Shown here piece after piece: positions 35,565 through 44,514 of a DNA stretch of 64,000 bases; the first letter of the stretch is position 1, and each line of letters opens with the position of its first letter. Below the pieces are notes generated by a model, which was not told the origin of the DNA, ran no database searches, and was given only the letters and a program-made list of their open reading frames with translations. Source of the stretch: Flavobacterium psychrophilum (lineage in GTDB: Bacteria; Bacteroidota; Bacteroidia; Flavobacteriales; Flavobacteriaceae); contig CP012388.1 of NCBI GenBank assembly GCA_001708385.1, positions 2,666,001-2,730,000 on the forward strand, read 5' to 3'. The translations under genes and the position numbers were made by a program.

Positions 35565-36818
35565 TTAAGCGTCTTTAGTTACTAACTGTAACGTTTCACG
35601 ACTTATCTGTTTTACCAATACCTCTTTGCCCTGTGCTACTGCATCGGCAGAAGTTTCGGTAAAATGGCGAATGGTATATAGCGATACATTCTCGTTGTAA
35701 GTAACCTGGAATTTCTTAGAAAGTATGCTTTTCAGTTCCGGGAAGTTGCCAAATTTGTCTTCAACACATACAGAGAAGCTAATAGCTGTATTCTGAATAA
35801 GTGTAACCTTTATGTTATATTTATGAAGAAGCAGGAATATCTCGCTTATGTTCTCTTCCATAATAAAAGAGAAGTCAAGCGATGATAATGAGATAAGCAG
35901 CTGGTTCTTCTTAACGATAAAACAAGATGTATGCGGCTCAAGATCTGCGCCTTTGCTAACACTTGTTCCTGCCAATAACGGATTAACAAATGATTTTACG
36001 TAAAGGGGAATCTCTTTTTTCTGTAATGGCTGTAATGTTTTTGGGTGAATAACCGTAGCCCCGTAAAACGCAAGCTCGATAGCTTCACGGTACGATATCT
36101 GGTTAAGCAATACAGCATTTTCAAAGTAACGCGGATCGGCGTTAAGAACACCCGGTACATCTTTCCATATTGTAACGCTGTCTGCATTTAGGCAATACGC
36201 GAATATGGCAGCAGTATAGTCAGATCCTTCTCTACCAAGAGTGGTTGTGAATCCGTTTTCGTCAGATCCCAAGAAGCCCTGTGTAATGTTAAGCGTCTTT
36301 TTCTTAAGCGCTTTTATATTTTTCTGTGTCAGGTCCCAATCAACAATCGCATCGCGGTAAGTTGTATCTGTTTTAATGTACTCACGTACATCGATCCATT
36401 GGTTTTTAAGTCCTCGTGAATTAAAGTAGTGACTCACTACTGTTGTAGAAAGTACCTCACCAAGACTAACAACCTGATCGTACACAAAGTTATAGTTAGG
36501 CGATTTGTTGTGCTGAAGGAAACTTTCAAGATCGGCAAAAATAGCGTTGATAGCGGCAAAAGCAGCATCGTTCTCGTCGTCAAACAGGTCTATTAAAATC
36601 TGGTTATGGTACTTCTTTACTTCCTGTATAGAAGCCTGCAGCTCCGGTGATTTATCAAAGTAGTTCTTTATAACCGCCTCGAAAGCGTTCGTGGTTTTTC
36701 CCATAGCAGAGATTACCAGCAGCACGTTTTCGTGGCCAACTTTTTCTAAAACATCATACACATTTTTAATACCATCGGCATCTTTAACTGATGCGCCTCC
36801 AAATTTGAATACTTTCAT
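35565..36818 (-). CDS. lysC: Aspartate kinase (monofunctional)
   Basis: A 417-residue aspartokinase that makes 4-phospho-aspartate, the first step to lysine, threonine, methionine and diaminopimelate. Signature parts are KFGGASVKDADGI near residue 4, VVSLGEVLSTTVV near 117, GREGSDYTAAIFAYCL near 202, and WKDVPGVLNADPRYFENAVL near 226. A C-terminal ACT-type regulatory region (about 300-415) suggests allosteric control by amino acids. No homoserine dehydrogenase is fused. It precedes a GNAT gene, and the two are read in the same direction with a 12-base gap. Confidence 0.92.
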   Translation of the reverse strand: MKVFKFGGASVKDADGIKNVYDVLEKVGHENVLLVISAMGKTTNAFEAVIKNYFDKSPELQASIQEVKKYHNQILIDLFDDENDAAFAAINAIFADLESFLQHNKSPNYNFVYDQVVSLGEVLSTTVVSHYFNSRGLKNQWIDVREYIKTDTTYRDAIVDWDLTQKNIKALKKKTLNITQGFLGSDENGFTTTLGREGSDYTAAIFAYCLNADSVTIWKDVPGVLNADPRYFENAVLLNQISYREAIELAFYGATVIHPKTLQPLQKKEIPLYVKSFVNPLLAGTSVSKGADLEPHTSCFIVKKNQLLISLSSLDFSFIMEENISEIFLLLHKYNIKVTLIQNTAISFSVCVEDKFGNFPELKSILSKKFQVTYNENVSLYTIRHFTETSADAVAQGKEVLVKQISRETLQLVTKDA

Positions 36819-36830
36819 CCTGAAAAGTGT

Positions 36831-37304
36831 TTATAGATCTAATGTAAACTTTGTAATTCCTTCTTCGTTCATCTGGACTGTAAGCCAGTCCTGAAATATT
36901 GTTGCTCCCGAGCGTTCGTAAAACTGTATGGCATGCGTATTCCAGTTAAGCACCGCCCATTCGGCACGGCGAACACCTTCCTGCTTTGCAAACTTCATTA
37001 CTTCTTTGTAAAGTGCGCTGCCTGCACCGGTACCGCGTTTTTCCTGTTTCACAATCAGGTCTTCTAAATGAATGGTCTTTCCCTTCCATGTAGAATAACG
37101 ATAATAAAACAATGCCATACCTATAATTTCTCCATCCTGTTCGGCTAAAAAAGTATGGAATAATGGATTGTTTCCAAAACCATCGCGTTCAAGCTCTTCT
37201 ACCGTTACCACTACAGCGTCGGGTTCATTTTCAAAAACCGCAAGCTCGTTAATAAGCTCTAAAACTGCGGGCATGTCTTCTCTGCGTCCTTTTCGTACTA
37301 ACAT
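36831..37304 (-). CDS. GNAT family N-acetyltransferase (diamine-acetyltransferase-like)
   Basis: A 157-residue GNAT enzyme. The acetyl-CoA site is LEDLIVKQEKRGTGAGSALY near residues 81-100 (R-G-T-G-A-G), with NWNTHAIQFYERSGAT near 123-138 as motif B. The N-terminal part (AVLELINELAVFENEPDAV) and the AEWAVLNWN segment resemble spermidine/diamine acetyltransferases. The substrate is not certain. It is upstream of aspartate kinase in the same transcript, though no shared function follows from that. Confidence 0.88.
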   Translation of the reverse strand: MLVRKGRREDMPAVLELINELAVFENEPDAVVVTVEELERDGFGNNPLFHTFLAEQDGEIIGMALFYYRYSTWKGKTIHLEDLIVKQEKRGTGAGSALYKEVMKFAKQEGVRRAEWAVLNWNTHAIQFYERSGATIFQDWLTVQMNEEGITKFTLDL

Positions 37305-37415
37305 GTGCCAAATTTGCGCAAAAATACACGCAAAATACCTTATAAATAATAATTTATTTTCATATCACAAAAATATCGATATTTGTGCCCTCAACACAAC
37401 TACAACGTTATAGTA

Positions 37416-38426
37416 ATGGAAGAACGCAACAAAACATTAGGCGAGTTCATCATTGAAAAACAAGAAGACTTTAAATATTCTTCGGGAGAACTATCAAAAC
37501 TAATCAACTCCATAAGGCTGGCAGCCAAAGTGGTTAACTACAAGGTAAATAAGGCCGGGCTGGTAGACATCATCGGTAAGTTTGGAGAACAGAATATTCA
37601 GGGTGAAGACCAACAAAAACTGGATGTTTACGCTAACGAAATTTTTATCCAGACGCTTATAAACCGTGAAATTGTATGTGGTATAGCTTCAGAAGAAAAT
37701 GACGACTTTATCACAATTCAGGGTAATGACGGGGCACACAATAATAAATATGTGGTGCTTATAGATCCGCTTGACGGTTCATCTAACATCGATGTAAATG
37801 TTTCGGTGGGTACTATTTTCTCTGTATACCGCAGGGTGACACCTGTTGGTACACCGGTAACACTTGAAGATTTCCTTCAGCCGGGGATAAACCAGGTAGC
37901 GGCTGGTTACGTTATTTACGGAACATCAACAATGTTAGTTTATACTACCGGTAATGGAGTGAACGGCTTTACGCTTAACCCCGCGATTGGTACGTTTTAC
38001 CTTTCGCATCCAAAACTGAGTTTCCCGAAAGATGGCATAATCTATTCTATCAATGAAGGTAACTACGTGCATTTTCCGCAAGGGGTTAAAGATTATATTA
38101 AATACTGCCAGCTTGAAGAAGGCGACAGGCCCTATACGTCACGATACATCGGAAGCCTGGTTTCAGACATTCACCGTAATATGATAAAAGGTGGGATATA
38201 TATTTATCCAACAAGTTCTAAAGCACCGAACGGTAAGTTAAGGCTGCTTTATGAGTGCAATCCTATGGCATTTATTGCCGAACAGGCAGGCGGTAAAGCG
38301 TCTGATGGATTTGGAAGGATCATGGAAATTCAACCTACTGAACTGCACCAGCGTGTGCCGTTTTTCTGCGGAAGCGAAAACATGGTTACAAAGGCTGAGG
38401 AGTTTATGGGAAAATACGGGAGGTAA
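37416..38426 (+). CDS. fbp: Fructose-1,6-bisphosphatase class I
   Basis: A 336-residue gluconeogenic enzyme that hydrolyses fructose-1,6-bisphosphate to fructose-6-phosphate. The start is [16 protein letters not shown]; an upstream GTG adds 11 residues without family support. The catalytic core is [20 protein letters not shown] near residues 112-131, with metal-binding SEEND near 89 and the C-terminal [20 protein letters not shown] near 273-292. The length is normal for class I. Confidence 0.96.
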   Translation: MEERNKTLGEFIIEKQEDFKYSSGELSKLINSIRLAAKVVNYKVNKAGLVDIIGKFGEQNIQGEDQQKLDVYANEIFIQTLINREIVCGIASEENDDFITIQGNDGAHNNKYVVLIDPLDGSSNIDVNVSVGTIFSVYRRVTPVGTPVTLEDFLQPGINQVAAGYVIYGTSTMLVYTTGNGVNGFTLNPAIGTFYLSHPKLSFPKDGIIYSINEGNYVHFPQGVKDYIKYCQLEEGDRPYTSRYIGSLVSDIHRNMIKGGIYIYPTSSKAPNGKLRLLYECNPMAFIAEQAGGKASDGFGRIMEIQPTELHQRVPFFCGSENMVTKAEEFMGKYGR

Positions 38427-38441
38427 GTCATAAATTCTTAA

Positions 38442-38573
38442 GGTCGAAAGTCACAAAGTCAAAAGGTAGAAGACAAAGAAAAACATAGAAATAAAGAAAT
38501 CCCGCAATAGCGGGATTTCTTGTTATGCTTGCATGGAGCTAAGAAACTAAGTGTCTCAGCACCTAAGCAACTT
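38442..38573. repeat. Degenerate heptamer repeats flanking a terminator
   Basis: Left of the terminator the forward strand runs in about 7-base steps: GGTCGAA AGTCACA AAGTCAA AAGGTAG AAGACAA. Right of it (38538-38573) the steps are GCTAAGA AACTAAG TGTCTCA GCACCTA AGCAACT. The two sets differ from each other but each keeps the 7-base period. They fill the convergent gap between fbp and the TerB-like gene and encode nothing. Confidence 0.6.
38495..38520. terminator. Bidirectional terminator between fbp and the TerB-like gene
   Basis: AGAAATCCCG and CGGGATTTCT make a perfect 10-bp stem around CAATAG. The A/T flanks allow it to work for both convergent genes. Confidence 0.88.
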
Positions 38574-39005
38574 TTATTTATTCATGTGCTGCATTTCGTA
38601 AAGGAAAGTATCCAGGTCTACATTAAGTACAAGCAATGATAATGCTTTATCTACAATGTAATGTACGTTGCCCGGTGTAAAACCTAAAGCGAGTGCAAAA
38701 CGTGTAAGTATTTCTTTTTGTCTTGGCCCAAGTATGTGATCTGCATATACCATTCTTGAAAGGTCATACAAACGCTCAAGTCTGTGTACGTGAAGGTACG
38801 GCGGGTTAATAGGGTATCTTAAAGGGTTTTCGAGGATCTCACTGTACTCTTCGGGTGAAATTTCAAGCTCTTTAGCCAGCTTGTCAAGAAAGTGGCGCTC
38901 TTCTTCAGAAAGGTGTCCATTTTCCATGGCAACCCTTACGATTGCAGAGAAATGTCCTTTGTTCCTGTTCTTAAAGCCACTATCGAATAAATCTGAAATG
39001 GACAT
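38574..39005 (-). CDS. TerB-like (tellurite-resistance-domain) protein
   Basis: A 143-residue all-helical cytoplasmic protein starting MSISDLFDSGFKNRNKGHF. The TerB-type pattern appears in FSAIVRVAMENGHLSEEERH (acidic metal-binding loop) and again in LSRMVYADHILGPRQKEILT, the two-repeat layout of the fold. The domain occurs in tellurite and stress loci but also in single general-purpose proteins like this one, so tellurite resistance should not be assumed. An upstream TTG would add nine residues; the ATG is preferred. Confidence 0.85.
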   Translation of the reverse strand: MSISDLFDSGFKNRNKGHFSAIVRVAMENGHLSEEERHFLDKLAKELEISPEEYSEILENPLRYPINPPYLHVHRLERLYDLSRMVYADHILGPRQKEILTRFALALGFTPGNVHYIVDKALSLLVLNVDLDTFLYEMQHMNK

Positions 39006-39170
39006 GTTTTTTCTGTTAAAATTAAAACGCAAATATACTTCTATATTTTAGGTGGATATAATTTTTTAAAAGATTTTAGCTAAACCTGCGTTCTTTTATA
39101 ACAGTTTTGGGAAAGGATAGTTTGTAAAAATACCGTAAGTTTACGGTTTTAATAATTTATCAGTCGCATC

Positions 39171-39761
39171 ATGTCAGAATTTTGGCTATATTTTGAAACG
39201 GGCCTGCGCCACGTACTGGATATTAACGGCTACGACCATATCTTATTTATTGCAATGCTTGCTGTGCCTTATACTTTTAAGGACTGGAAGAATGTTATAC
39301 TTCTTGTAACCCTGTTTACTATTGGGCATACACTATCCCTTATACTCTCTGTATTTGGTATAGTTACCGTAAATGCCACTATGGTGGAGTTTTTAATACC
39401 TATAACCATTCTAGTAGCTGCAGTTTATAATATTATAAAACTGGGTAAAAAGACATCAAAAAACAACAGCATTAACTTTATTGCAATTACAACCCTGTTT
39501 TTTGGTATCATTCACGGTTTGGGCTTCTCAAACTATTTCAAGCTTTTGTTAGGCAAACATGCCGATGACAAAGTACTTCCGTTACTGGAATTTGCTTTAG
39601 GAATAGAAGCTGCGCAAATAATGATTGTATTGGTTGTACTTATATTAGGATATATATTGCAGGAGTTCTTCCGCATGTCAAAAAGAGACTGGGTGCTTAT
39701 AACTTCGGCTTTTGTAGCAGGGGTTGTTGTGCCGATGATTATAGGTAGTGAAATTTGGTAA
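39171..39761 (+). CDS. HupE/UreJ-like membrane protein
   Basis: A 196-residue inner-membrane protein with about six helices. The hallmark is the conserved start of this family, FETGLRHVLDINGYDHILFI, with the His-Asp-His set (RH, YDH) thought to bind a metal. IGHTLSLILSVFG and FFGIIHGLGFSNYF follow. Members linked to urease or hydrogenase loci carry nickel, but no such genes are near, so the metal and direction are unknown. Confidence 0.88.
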   Translation: MSEFWLYFETGLRHVLDINGYDHILFIAMLAVPYTFKDWKNVILLVTLFTIGHTLSLILSVFGIVTVNATMVEFLIPITILVAAVYNIIKLGKKTSKNNSINFIAITTLFFGIIHGLGFSNYFKLLLGKHADDKVLPLLEFALGIEAAQIMIVLVVLILGYILQEFFRMSKRDWVLITSAFVAGVVVPMIIGSEIW

Positions 39762-39819
39762 TTTTTTAACAGTATAGAAATGCCGATTGCTTTATTTTTA
39801 AGCGTCGGGATTTGCACGG

Positions 39820-40269
39820 ATGATGAAAGAAAAAAAACAGAACAAATACGACAGGGCATATTTAAGAATAGCCAGGGAGTGGGGACAGTTATCGTACTGC
39901 AAACGCAAAAAAGTTGGCGCAATTATTGTTAAAGACAGAATGATAATATCTGATGGTTATAACGGGACACCATCGGGATTTGAAAATTGCTGCGAGGATG
40001 AACAGGGTCTTACCTCATGGTATGTACTGCACGCCGAAGCAAATGCAATATTAAAAGTTGCCCGTTCAACACAGTCGTGCGAAGGCGCAACGCTCTACAT
40101 AACCATGTCGCCCTGTAAAGATTGCAGTAAGCTAATTCATCAGGCGGGAATAAAAAGGGTTGTATACCTGGAGGGTTATAAAGATAATTCGGGTATAGAC
40201 TTTTTGCTGAAGGCTGGGGTAGACGTGGTGCATATTGCCGATCTGGAAGCTGATATAAATGAAAATTAA
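39820..40269 (+). CDS. dCMP deaminase
   Basis: A 149-residue zinc-dependent deaminase that makes dUMP from dCMP for thymidylate synthesis. The zinc site is HAEANAIL near residue 71 with the catalytic Glu, and SPCKDCSKL near 98 with both cysteine ligands. The N-terminal SYCKRKKVGAIIVKD and GYNGTPSGFENCC are typical of the dCMP branch rather than of cytidine or tRNA deaminases. The start may be either of two adjacent ATG codons. It overlaps the protease gene by 11 bases, so the two are translated together. Confidence 0.92.
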   Translation: MMKEKKQNKYDRAYLRIAREWGQLSYCKRKKVGAIIVKDRMIISDGYNGTPSGFENCCEDEQGLTSWYVLHAEANAILKVARSTQSCEGATLYITMSPCKDCSKLIHQAGIKRVVYLEGYKDNSGIDFLLKAGVDVVHIADLEADINEN

Positions 40270-41833
40270 GAGGATTTATTTACCTATTGTTCTATCACTG
40301 GCGCTTGCCATAGGGTTGCTTATGGGCAGTTTCCTTAATTTTCCTGCTACACAGCGCGGTATTATATCCAGCTCGAACAAGAGCAAACTCAATAAACTTA
40401 TCGATTTTATAGACAGCGAATATGTAGACAATGTGAATACCGATTCTATTGTAGATATCACTGTAAACAGCATATTAGAAAAACTCGATCCACATTCCGT
40501 TTACATCGCCAAAAACGAAATGGAAGAGGTTGCCCAGAGCATGAAGGGTGACTTTGTAGGTATCGGTGTAAATTTCTATATGTATAAAGACTCTGTTGCG
40601 GTTATAAAGCCGATTCCGGGTGGCCCCTCAGACAGGGCCGGTATTAAAGCCGGAGACCGCATACTTTTTGCAGATAATAGTAAGTTGTACGGAAAAAAAC
40701 TGCCTAATGATACACTTTTCGCCAAGCTTAAAGGTGCAGAGGGGTCTAAAGTAAGGCTTACTATTTTCAGGAAAAGCGAAAACAAAAAATTCAATGTAGA
40801 TGTTCAGCGTGATATTGTACCTATAAAAAGTGTAGATGCTGCTGTTATGGCTTCGCGCAATACAGGTTACATAAAAATAAACCGTTTTGCAGAAACTACA
40901 GGAGATGAATTTCACCGTGCACTTATCAATCTAAAAGCGCAGGGTGCCACACAACTTGTGGTAGACCTTCGCGATAATGGTGGGGGGTATCTTGAGAAAG
41001 CTGTACAGATTGCCGATGAATTTTTAAAGGATGGCGACCTTATAGTTAAAACAAAAAATAAAAAGAACCGTGTAGATGAAACCTTTGCCACTAAAAAGGG
41101 TGATTTCGAAACGGGTAAACTTTATATACTTATAAATGAAAATAGTGCTTCAGCAAGCGAAATACTTGCAGGTGCAATTCAGGATAATGACAGGGGGATT
41201 ATAGTGGGCAGGCGCTCTTTTGGTAAAGGGCTTGTGCAGCGCGAAATGCCGTTGGGTGATGGTAGTGCAGTTCGCCTCACCGTTGCGCGTTATTATACGC
41301 CATCCGGCAGATCGATACAAAGAAGCTATGATCATGGTGGAGACGAATATTTTAATGATTTTGAAAAACGTTTTGAAAGTGGCGAGCTGTATGCTGCCGA
41401 TAGCATAAAAGTAGCCGATACGCTTAAGTTTAAAACAGCTAAGGGGCGTATTGTATATGGTGGTGGTGGTATTATTCCGGATGTTTTTGTTCCGATGGAA
41501 GGCAAACATGGCGATGAGGCTATTGCGCTGATAATGCAGAGTGGTATTGTGAGTTATTTTGTATTTGAACAACTGGATAAAGTCAGGAGCGGATTTAAAG
41601 GACTCAAAGCTGCGGCCATAGAGGAGAAAGTAATAACAACCGATAAATATTTTAATGCCTTTGCGGCTTACCTTGCTAAAAGCGGACTGACCTTTAAGCT
41701 TGAAAAAAGTAAGGACAGGGTAAAGCACTATCTGGCTGCTGAGTTTGAACGACAACTGCTTAGCGAAAGGGCGTATTACGAAATGATTATAAAAGAAGAT
41801 AGTATGGTGAAAACCATTCTAACCAAGAAATAG
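40259..41833 (+). CDS. C-terminal processing peptidase (S41, CtpA/Prc type)
   Basis: A 524-residue periplasmic serine protease with an N-terminal membrane anchor (IYLPIVLSLALAIGLLMGSF). The PDZ domain (about 90-180) includes FVGIGVNFYMYKDSVAVIKP and GGPSDRAGIKAGDRIL. The S41 core has VVDLRDNGGGYLEKAVQIAD near 240 and the catalytic Ser in LINENSASASEILAGAIQDN near 300, with the Lys in RRSFGKGLVQ about 25 residues later. It trims C-termini of envelope proteins. Its start codon lies within the dCMP deaminase gene, an overlap that suggests coupled translation. Confidence 0.94.
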   Translation: MKIKRIYLPIVLSLALAIGLLMGSFLNFPATQRGIISSSNKSKLNKLIDFIDSEYVDNVNTDSIVDITVNSILEKLDPHSVYIAKNEMEEVAQSMKGDFVGIGVNFYMYKDSVAVIKPIPGGPSDRAGIKAGDRILFADNSKLYGKKLPNDTLFAKLKGAEGSKVRLTIFRKSENKKFNVDVQRDIVPIKSVDAAVMASRNTGYIKINRFAETTGDEFHRALINLKAQGATQLVVDLRDNGGGYLEKAVQIADEFLKDGDLIVKTKNKKNRVDETFATKKGDFETGKLYILINENSASASEILAGAIQDNDRGIIVGRRSFGKGLVQREMPLGDGSAVRLTVARYYTPSGRSIQRSYDHGGDEYFNDFEKRFESGELYAADSIKVADTLKFKTAKGRIVYGGGGIIPDVFVPMEGKHGDEAIALIMQSGIVSYFVFEQLDKVRSGFKGLKAAAIEEKVITTDKYFNAFAAYLAKSGLTFKLEKSKDRVKHYLAAEFERQLLSERAYYEMIIKEDSMVKTILTKK

Positions 41834-41886
41834 TTTACAGTGATTGATCAATAGCAGAGGGCAGTAAAGCTTCACTCCAATAAATT

Positions 41887-41922
41887 AAAAAAGACCAAAC
41901 AATTATTTGTTTGGTCTTTTTT
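41887..41922. terminator. Bidirectional terminator
   Basis: AAAAAAGACCAAACAA and TTGTTTGGTCTTTTTT form a long stem of about 15 bp around a few bases, with A and T runs that suit both the protease gene and the convergent flavoprotein gene. Confidence 0.92.
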
Positions 41923-41944
41923 AATTTATACGGGCAGCTGTAAA

Positions 41945-42553
41945 CTACTTTTTTATACTGTCGTGGTACTGCGTTGGTTTGCCATCATTCCATAAAGTAA
42001 GAATGTCGGTGCCAATTGCTGCGCCGCTTCCTGCAGCAATAGCAAGCTGGCTTCTGTGACCTGCAAGAGTTCCTGCAGCATAAATACCTTCGGTAACCAA
42101 GTGGTCTTCGTTTTTCAGCTGAATGCGGTTTTTCTCCGGCATCGCTTTTTTGTTCGGAATTACATATTCCAAAAGGCCTTCAATTGCAAAAGTATTGGCA
42201 GAGCCAATGGCAAGTACAACAGCTTTCGCCTGATAGGTGCATTTGTTAGTGGTAACCGTAAAGTTACCTGCTTCACCTTCAACAGCCATAACTTTTTCGT
42301 TAGGAATTTGTTCCATTTCCGGGTACAAAGTCGCAAGCTGTTCAAGCGTAGTATGCATCAGGTCAGAACCTAATGTTCCGGCAGGAATGCCATACGCATT
42401 ATTAAAAACAGCATTCTCTAAAGAGGTAGCTTTTTGGTGGGTTAAAATTCCGGCTTTTTTGCCTTCGGCATATGGCCTTTTTAGTGCAGAACCTACTATA
42501 AGTGCACAGGAAACGCCAGATACGCCTCCTCCAATAATTAGAACGTCAAACAT
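41945..42553 (-). CDS. Half-size FAD-dependent oxidoreductase (TrxB-like)
   Basis: A 202-residue flavoprotein. The dinucleotide-binding start is MFDVLIIGGGVSGVSCALIV (GxGxxG). The end of the FAD domain is GIYAAGTLAGHRSQLAIAAG near 164-183, like thioredoxin reductase's GVFAAGD motif but with T-L in place of the Asp. The NADPH-binding domain and the redox CxxC of thioredoxin reductases are absent, which explains the small size. It may therefore be an FAD protein with another partner, or a remnant, but the frame is intact. The small membrane protein precedes it by three bases. Confidence 0.82.
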   Translation of the reverse strand: MFDVLIIGGGVSGVSCALIVGSALKRPYAEGKKAGILTHQKATSLENAVFNNAYGIPAGTLGSDLMHTTLEQLATLYPEMEQIPNEKVMAVEGEAGNFTVTTNKCTYQAKAVVLAIGSANTFAIEGLLEYVIPNKKAMPEKNRIQLKNEDHLVTEGIYAAGTLAGHRSQLAIAAGSGAAIGTDILTLWNDGKPTQYHDSIKK

Positions 42554-42556
42554 AAT

Positions 42557-42754
42557 TTATCTTCTTGTTTTTTCTTCAATACTTTTAGACATCTTGAAGA
42601 TAATCAGTATACAAACAGCACATAACGATGCAATGATGCCTATTAGTGCTACAAGGCTGTTTCCTTCAAAAAGATTGTCGAAATCAAGGAGAGTGATGTT
42701 GAAAACTATTAGCGCAGCTGCAATAGTTAATAGTGTGTAAATAAAAATCTTCAT
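42557..42754 (-). CDS. Small two-helix membrane protein
   Basis: A 65-residue protein with two membrane helices (IFIYTLLTIAAALIVFNITL and LVALIGIIASLCAVCILIIF) and a short basic tail (KSIEEKTRR). The three-base gap to the flavoprotein gene argues that it is real and co-expressed. No family name is evident. It could be a membrane anchor or partner for the flavoprotein. Confidence 0.75.
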   Translation of the reverse strand: MKIFIYTLLTIAAALIVFNITLLDFDNLFEGNSLVALIGIIASLCAVCILIIFKMSKSIEEKTRR

Positions 42755-42823
42755 TATATAATTCTTAATGATGTAGTGTGTGTAGTTGCTTGTATTTCAG
42801 AAATGTAAAATTATGAAATATTA

Positions 42824-43399
42824 TTACGCAAACAGTTGTTTAACATTTGCTGCAAATAATTTAACAGCGATAGCAAGCAGGATAACCCCAAAAACTTTGC
42901 GGATAACCCCAAGCCCGTTGTTGCCTAATGCTCTCTCAATACGTGCAGAAGATTTTAATACTATGAAAACCACAATAACGTTAATTACAATGGCTACTAT
43001 AATATTTATCTTCTCGTATTCTGCTCTTAACGAAAGCAGGGTAGTCATTGTTCCGGCACCGGCAATAAGCGGAAATGCTATGGGTACTATAGAGGCAGTG
43101 CTTGGGTTGTCTTCCTTATAAAGGCGAATACCTAAGATCATTTCTAAAGCAAGGAAAAACAATACAAACGAACCTGCTACGGCAAATGAGCTGGCATCTA
43201 TACCTATAAGCTTAAGGATTTCTTCTCCAACAAAAAGGAATACGATCATGATAATCATCGCAACGATGGATGCTTTTTCAGATTGTATATGTCCCAGTTT
43301 GTTGCGCAGGTCTACAATAATAGGAATGCTTCCTACTATATCTATTACCGCAAAAAGAACCATGCTTACCGTAAATATTTCTCTCCAGTCAAAACCCAT
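42824..43399 (-). CDS. MarC family integral membrane protein
   Basis: A 191-residue protein with six membrane helices. Family marks are the early FAVIDIVGSIPIIVDL near residues 17-32 and ALEMILGIRLY near 85, then VPIAFPLIAGAGTMTTLLSL near 105-124. MarC proteins are membrane proteins of unknown transport role and are not proven drug exporters. It is transcribed with the two genes that follow on the same strand, 69 bases apart. Confidence 0.9.
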   Translation of the reverse strand: MGFDWREIFTVSMVLFAVIDIVGSIPIIVDLRNKLGHIQSEKASIVAMIIMIVFLFVGEEILKLIGIDASSFAVAGSFVLFFLALEMILGIRLYKEDNPSTASIVPIAFPLIAGAGTMTTLLSLRAEYEKINIIVAIVINVIVVFIVLKSSARIERALGNNGLGVIRKVFGVILLAIAVKLFAANVKQLFA

Positions 43400-43648
43400 T
43401 GGCTTGTTTTTTATGAATGCAAAGGTATTAATAAATACTATAAGTTATTGTTACAAAACAGGGAAGTTTGTTGCTGAAAACAAGCTGTCTCTTATCTGTT
43501 TAGCCGGATTTTAAATAAATATAACGCAATGATGTTTAAAAATTGGCTTTACTAGTGTTTTATACCGCTTTTCGTATTAAAAACAATAAGTGTGGTTTAT
43601 GCTGTAATTTGGAATTAGTTAAAATTATTGAGAGAATCGCAAAAGGGT

Positions 43649-43677
43649 TTGTGTGGCTTAAAGTTTGCGTATCTTTG
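43649..43677 (+). promoter_or_regulatory. Promoter giving a leaderless transcript (DUF3109 gene)
   Basis: TTG (43649-43651), 18 bases, then TATCTTTG (43670-43677) match the Bacteroidota -33/-7 consensus. The gene's ATG begins only five bases after the -7 box, where transcription should start, so the mRNA would have little or no leader. Confidence 0.72.
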
Positions 43678-43681
43678 CGGC

Positions 43682-44269
43682 ATGTTTCAACTGGGAAAAA
43701 CAATTGTGTCTGAGGACATACTGGAAAAGGAATTTGTATGCAATCTTTCTGCATGCAAGGGTGCGTGTTGTGTAGACGGCGATGCCGGAGCACCACTAAA
43801 TGAAGAGGAGACCAAAATACTGAAGGCTATCTATCCTAAGGTAAAACCTTTTTTGAGAAAAGAGGGTATTGCAGCGATAGAAGCACAGGGAACATGGGTA
43901 ACAGGAACCGATGGCGATCTTGAAACGCCACTTATTGATAATAAAGATTGCGCTTACGTAATCTTTGATGGCAAAACCGCACTCTGCGGTATAGAGCAGG
44001 CTTACAATCAGGGTATAGTAGATTGGAAAAAGCCGGTATCATGCCATTTATATCCAATACGCATAAAAGACTTTACAGAGTTTGCCGCGGTAAATTATGA
44101 CAAGTGGGATATTTGCGACGATGCATGTTCACTTGGTAAAGAACTTGAAGTGCCGGTATACAAATTCGTGAAAGAAGCGCTTGTAAGAAGATTTGGCGCC
44201 GACTGGTATGCAGAGCTTGAAAAGGTAGCTGCCGAATTAAAGGAAAATCCGGTGCAAAGACGCCGCTAA
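43682..44269 (+). CDS. DUF3109 family protein
   Basis: A 195-residue cytoplasmic protein. The start is MFQLGKTIVSEDILEKEFVC, which follows directly on a strong promoter; longer in-frame starts would lie inside that promoter. Cysteines are spread in CNLSACKGACCVDGDAG (21-37), DCAYVIF, LCGIEQ, SCHLYPIRI and ICDDACSLGK, giving at least nine Cys in total. DUF3109 is a Cys-rich family of unknown function that may bind an iron-sulfur cluster or zinc. I recognise it from its start and its SCHLYPIR segment. Confidence 0.9.
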   Translation: MFQLGKTIVSEDILEKEFVCNLSACKGACCVDGDAGAPLNEEETKILKAIYPKVKPFLRKEGIAAIEAQGTWVTGTDGDLETPLIDNKDCAYVIFDGKTALCGIEQAYNQGIVDWKKPVSCHLYPIRIKDFTEFAAVNYDKWDICDDACSLGKELEVPVYKFVKEALVRRFGADWYAELEKVAAELKENPVQRRR

Positions 44270-44514
44270 GTCCCTAAAACATACGTTTTCGCTGTGTTTT
44301 TTTAGCAATTTTTTTGTAAATTTATATTTCGCAATATATTCATTTTCAATATGTTGTAAAATACCTGTGAGTTTGTAAGAATTTTTTCTGTTGTTAAAAA
44401 CTCAGGGGAATTGTGAATAAGTTTGGCTTTCATTTATTGATTCAAATGCCAATCTTTGTATTCCCCCTCAAGATTAAGTTATCTATTCTTTAATACTATA
44501 AAAGTCAAATCAAT

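Noticed and set aside
38574..39005. Tellurite-resistance locus
   Set aside because: Only a single TerB-like protein is present, without TerC, TerD or TerZ partners.
41887..41922. Long palindrome as a mobile-element end
   Set aside because: It lies between convergent genes with A and T runs on both sides, which is what a bidirectional terminator looks like. No second arm or duplication is seen.
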